From assembly GCF_900636515.1 (NCBI RefSeq), contig NZ_LR134287.1, forward strand, positions 1,054,001-1,118,000: a DNA stretch of 64,000 bases. Reading direction: 5' to 3'. Each line of letters begins with the position of its first letter. Position 1 is the first letter of the stretch. This DNA is from Neisseria animalis. Its GTDB lineage: Bacteria; Pseudomonadota; Gammaproteobacteria; Burkholderiales; Neisseriaceae. The position numbers and the translations under genes are program-made. Below are positions 62,501-64,000 of the stretch, piece after piece. The notes below the pieces were generated by a model, which ran no database searches, was not told where the DNA came from, and saw only the letters and a program-made list of their open reading frames with translations.

Positions 62501-64000
62501 GACTTTGCCGATACCGTGGGCGATACGGCGAAAATGTTGCTGGCGTATCTGGACGGCAATATCCGCAGCGCGAAAAAAATCCGCGATTTGATACACGCCT
62601 ATTACGGCGAAGTCCGCGCATTGGGCAATCCCAAAGAAGGGGATATGTTCGGCGGAAACGATACGGTAACACGACAACAGCTATTGAGAAAGGCTATTCA
62701 TGAGCAATCGGGAGACTTTGGAACAGAAACGCAACCGGGAAATACGGGAGCGGATGCAGACGGCGAAACAGGCAACGGCCGGGCAGCAGAAGCAGGCTCT
62801 GATGAGGCTGATTTACAATCTGGAACACAATCCGCAGATGGCGCAGGCGATGGAAGCGGCGTTGAAACGGTTGGCGGGGCGGTAAGGCCGCAAGAGACGG
62901 ACGAGGATTATCTTGCCGATGGTGCGGCAATGACGGATGCGGAGCAGGAGGCAAATGATGTGCTGTTCAGCTTGGACGAGTCGGCTGATTCGGTGTTTGC
63001 GCGCGCGGTGGATAAGGCGGCAGGCGGTTATCAAGGTGACCGTAAGCGTTATATCCGTATGGGCACCACGCCCGATGTACTGAAAATGCTGGGTTTACCT
63101 GATACGGCTATTTCCATGCGCGAAGATGTTTTCAATAAGGCGATGGGCGGAAAGCACAATTTGACTGCTGCTGATATGAAAGCATTGCCGCGTGAAATCA
63201 ATAATCCTGTGGCAGTAGCAAAATCACGCAGTACGGATAATGGTTATGTGGTTTTTACCGAATTGACCGAACATGAAAACGGCAAAGAAAAGCCGATTAT
63301 TGCTGCACTGCATTTAAAAACATCAGAGAAAGGTTTGGAAGTTATTGATGTTGCCAGTGCTTACGGGCGAAGCAAAAGGCAGATTGAAGCGGATTTGCAA
63401 CATACGCTGTATTGGAATAAAGAAAAAGGTTATCCGTTTGTTGATAGAGCGCAGCTTCAATTGCCAGTTGTCATTCTCAACAAGGATAACCTTTCCAGCT
63501 CCAATATTAAAACAGAAACTGACTTGGCGCAATACCGAAGCGGTAAAACCCCAACGGACTTGACCGAAATCAACACCCGTTTGCGCCGTGCATTGGGCGG
63601 CGAACGGGCGGCTTTGGTGCAGGTGGTAGATTCCAAAACCGCTTTTCCCAAGGATTGGACGGCCATTAAATCGGGCGGTATCGAGGGCAGCTTTAACCGC
63701 AAGACGGGCGAACTGTATCTTTTTGCCGACAACCTGACCCCGGAGCGGGCGGTATGGGTGGCTTGGCATGAGCTGGGGCATAGGGGTTTTGCGGTAAAAG
63801 GCAGCCGCGAATACCTGAATACGCTGGATTTGCTGGGGCGCAATGAAACGGTGGCGAAGATGGCAGACAGAATCCAACGGTTGCGACGCGATACGGACGA
63901 TGCGGCGGCAACGGTACGCAGCGTGGCGGTGGAAGAAGCGGTTGTGGAACTGTATGCGGCACAGCAAACAGGCAACTGGGCGGAAATCGAGACGCGCTAC
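59579..64000 (+). CDS. giant phage polyvalent protein, 3' end outside window
   Basis: 1474 codons visible, no stop. Order: helical N-terminus (1-110); Ala/Gly-rich membrane-active-looking segments (about 150-220 and 250-345), as in ejected internal virion proteins; a PBECR-type RNase domain at about 490-605 (IDSSAINHVLKNHG, VTADDFETVADVIANPD, VIEEVRTGKRKMAVTSMRK); a DdrB/ParB-like domain at about 680-1020 (VIGGNGRVAAVKQAY, NEGAGLAMSSLELAKTD); an acidic Gly/Asp/Thr linker (1041-1137) that covers another ORF; a MuF-C-like BECR nuclease domain at about 1140-1320 (SMREDVFNKAMGGKHNLTAADM); and a zincin with HELGH at 1397-1401. Such polyvalent proteins are packaged and injected with phage DNA and carry enzymes against host defences. 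Confidence 0.82.
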   Translation, partial: MAKMTLEQARAFIDNYYQNPPETPESVLSGFGQVFEQERQKYGVVDQARLLEHMSSNLEREYGKEMADMARSRFKVDPGRNLFAYANDGMIAAGNAVTGMAKSAVDFVAPGSSFANYFQEKIDQGNESRSDAAKLADYRLQQGLADDQSTGDKIGAIAGYAASDPVSALGTVAGYGLGAAALARLGGVGLSAAANAAMGSGAVRGQIYDDTVSADDKELMSLNPEYRQLRQTMSEADAKYEIGTRFWQHLPEIAAGGGVGFVAGRSGLEGALAKTGAAKPLMTGLKEVGGEALEEGVQTAAANYGYSRIDPRRELTEGVESAALMGAAYGVPLGGLALASPQMSATVRAADEMRNADLLALEQEYTARRRGETREDYDKRVAETADKFGQAVAETNRKYDDFTGRLMADVRLGKGVWSGDSEYEQFARMVTAGQFVPSDTVAQGVPQRNRDGGLPELWQAAKAKIRDLAGRVSADKSLREQVDLVPVSPQEAELAKQHGLDIAGFTHMIDSSAINHVLKNHGNEKTERNRGNVAVTADDFETVADVIANPDTMVFGGSTRLKRDAVFYVKKMDDGSTAVIEEVRTGKRKMAVTSMRKYPPTTHASSILKTLSLNARDGFGGSKVSIVQKPYSNNPLKANTAPTDLPTDRIAPTARERAAAASTQTGRVVAGKADSVDVSGRYEPVVWELREASDMGATVSKAENQYRDRNRAASEQQINHIAANLDFRKISESPFMDFGAPVLAKDGETVIGGNGRVAAVKQAYAQGTAENYRQQLAEHAADFGFTPETVAAFEQPVLVRRLQNDVDIKKAAIASNEGAGLAMSSLELAKTDASRLPPLQLFTHNESGSLNTPANRSAIAQFVGNFPQNQQAALQDANGMLSREGLRRLENAMLYQAYGDSPALQRMVESNDVESRNVGNALAQSAGVVADARNDMAYGDLYDLDIAADLVQAADLIESLRSQGRSVQDYLAQQDFADTVGDTAKMLLAYLDGNIRSAKKIRDLIHAYYGEVRALGNPKEGDMFGGNDTVTRQQLLRKAIHEQSGDFGTETQPGNTGADADGETGNGRAAEAGSDEADLQSGTQSADGAGDGSGVETVGGAVRPQETDEDYLADGAAMTDAEQEANDVLFSLDESADSVFARAVDKAAGGYQGDRKRYIRMGTTPDVLKMLGLPDTAISMREDVFNKAMGGKHNLTAADMKALPREINNPVAVAKSRSTDNGYVVFTELTEHENGKEKPIIAALHLKTSEKGLEVIDVASAYGRSKRQIEADLQHTLYWNKEKGYPFVDRAQLQLPVVILNKDNLSSSNIKTETDLAQYRSGKTPTDLTEINTRLRRALGGERAALVQVVDSKTAFPKDWTAIKSGGIEGSFNRKTGELYLFADNLTPERAVWVAWHELGHRGFAVKGSREYLNTLDLLGRNETVAKMADRIQRLRRDTDDAAATVRSVAVEEAVVELYAAQQTGNWAEIETRY
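62700..62885 (+). CDS. possible overprinted small helical protein inside the polyvalent gene
   Basis: 61 aa in another frame. ATG 62700 is preceded by GAGAAAGG with a 6-nt spacer. The product is charged and amphipathic (MSNRETLEQKRNREIRERMQ, then ALMRLIYNLEHNPQMAQAME, ending KRLAGR), much more protein-like than chance. The main frame is a low-complexity linker at the same place. It may be a real gene-within-gene or a relic of separate genes. Confidence 0.45.
   Translation: MSNRETLEQKRNREIRERMQTAKQATAGQQKQALMRLIYNLEHNPQMAQAMEAALKRLAGR

Larger units (their letters stand above)
52135..64000 (+). mobile_element. second prophage or phage-derived island, partial
   Basis: From 52135 onward nearly all genes are phage-like and point right: orphan ORFs, a toxin/antitoxin pair on the minus strand, then small genes, scaffold, capsid, connector, tail lysozyme and a giant polyvalent protein cut by the window end. 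No integrase, repressor, terminase or portal gene is visible within the window. The left edge is taken at the end of repeat copy B and is uncertain. Confidence 0.7.

Noticed and set aside
59549..62677. Very long minus-strand open frames opposite the polyvalent gene
   Set aside because: Arg/His/Cys-rich shadow products without ribosome-binding sites; the plus frame carries recognisable domains.

Overview
The window is chromosomal DNA of a Neisseria species (or a very close relative). The 8-bp core GCCGTCTG of the Neisseria DNA uptake sequence (DUS) occurs dozens of times, often as inverted pairs behind genes. The housekeeping gene order TPR protein-lolB-ispE-(tRNA-Gln)-prs-rplY is neisserial, and Correia-like miniature elements are scattered through the sequence. 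The DUS here ends in CTGAA, CTGCA or CTGTA, so the host uses a mixed dialect. I cannot name the species.

Region 1 (1-20020) is core chromosome: a cut alpha/beta hydrolase, Smr and DUF1841 proteins, an MlaC-like lipid carrier, tRNA-Leu, a methyltransferase, a CoA-type Nudix hydrolase, the TPR/lolB/ispE/tRNA-Gln x3/prs/rplY run, a GNAT acetyltransferase, purK, a GIY-YIG pseudogene split by a 107-bp MITE, trpE, a DUF455 protein, a phosphoglycolate phosphatase and cca. It ends in a compact stress-type locus: a secreted protein of which 27 % is methionine, an ECF sigma factor and a small zinc-type anti-sigma factor.

Region 2 (about 20021-36226) is a defective Mu-like prophage. It keeps Com and a DNA adenine methylase, tail fibre, baseplate and tail genes (minus strand) and four Mu-type head genes (plus strand). 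The two blocks meet head to head at about 32970, where a truncated tape-measure gene abuts a truncated terminase gene. Early genes, capsid, sheath and tube genes are missing. The outer edges carry an 11-bp TG...CA inverted repeat.

Region 3 (36.5-49.8 kb) is core again: DUF2130 protein, phosphomannomutase, YpfJ-type metallopeptidase, argD, an SDR, hpnE and hpnD (squalene synthesis), an RlmK-like methyltransferase, rhlE with a long leader, and uvrB.

Region 4 (49.8-64 kb) is accessory: an AT-rich multi-pass membrane protein, a repeat-rich scar holding the last codons of a dapC-like aminotransferase gene, two orphan phage-like ORFs, a HicA-like toxin/HTH antitoxin pair with an operator over its promoter, and the structural part of a second prophage. 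That part has scaffold, capsid, connector, tail lysozyme and a giant polyvalent protein that runs off the window. Its genes are separated by a family of hairpins whose stems differ while the loop stays GGAA-like, and it encodes several very small membrane proteins.
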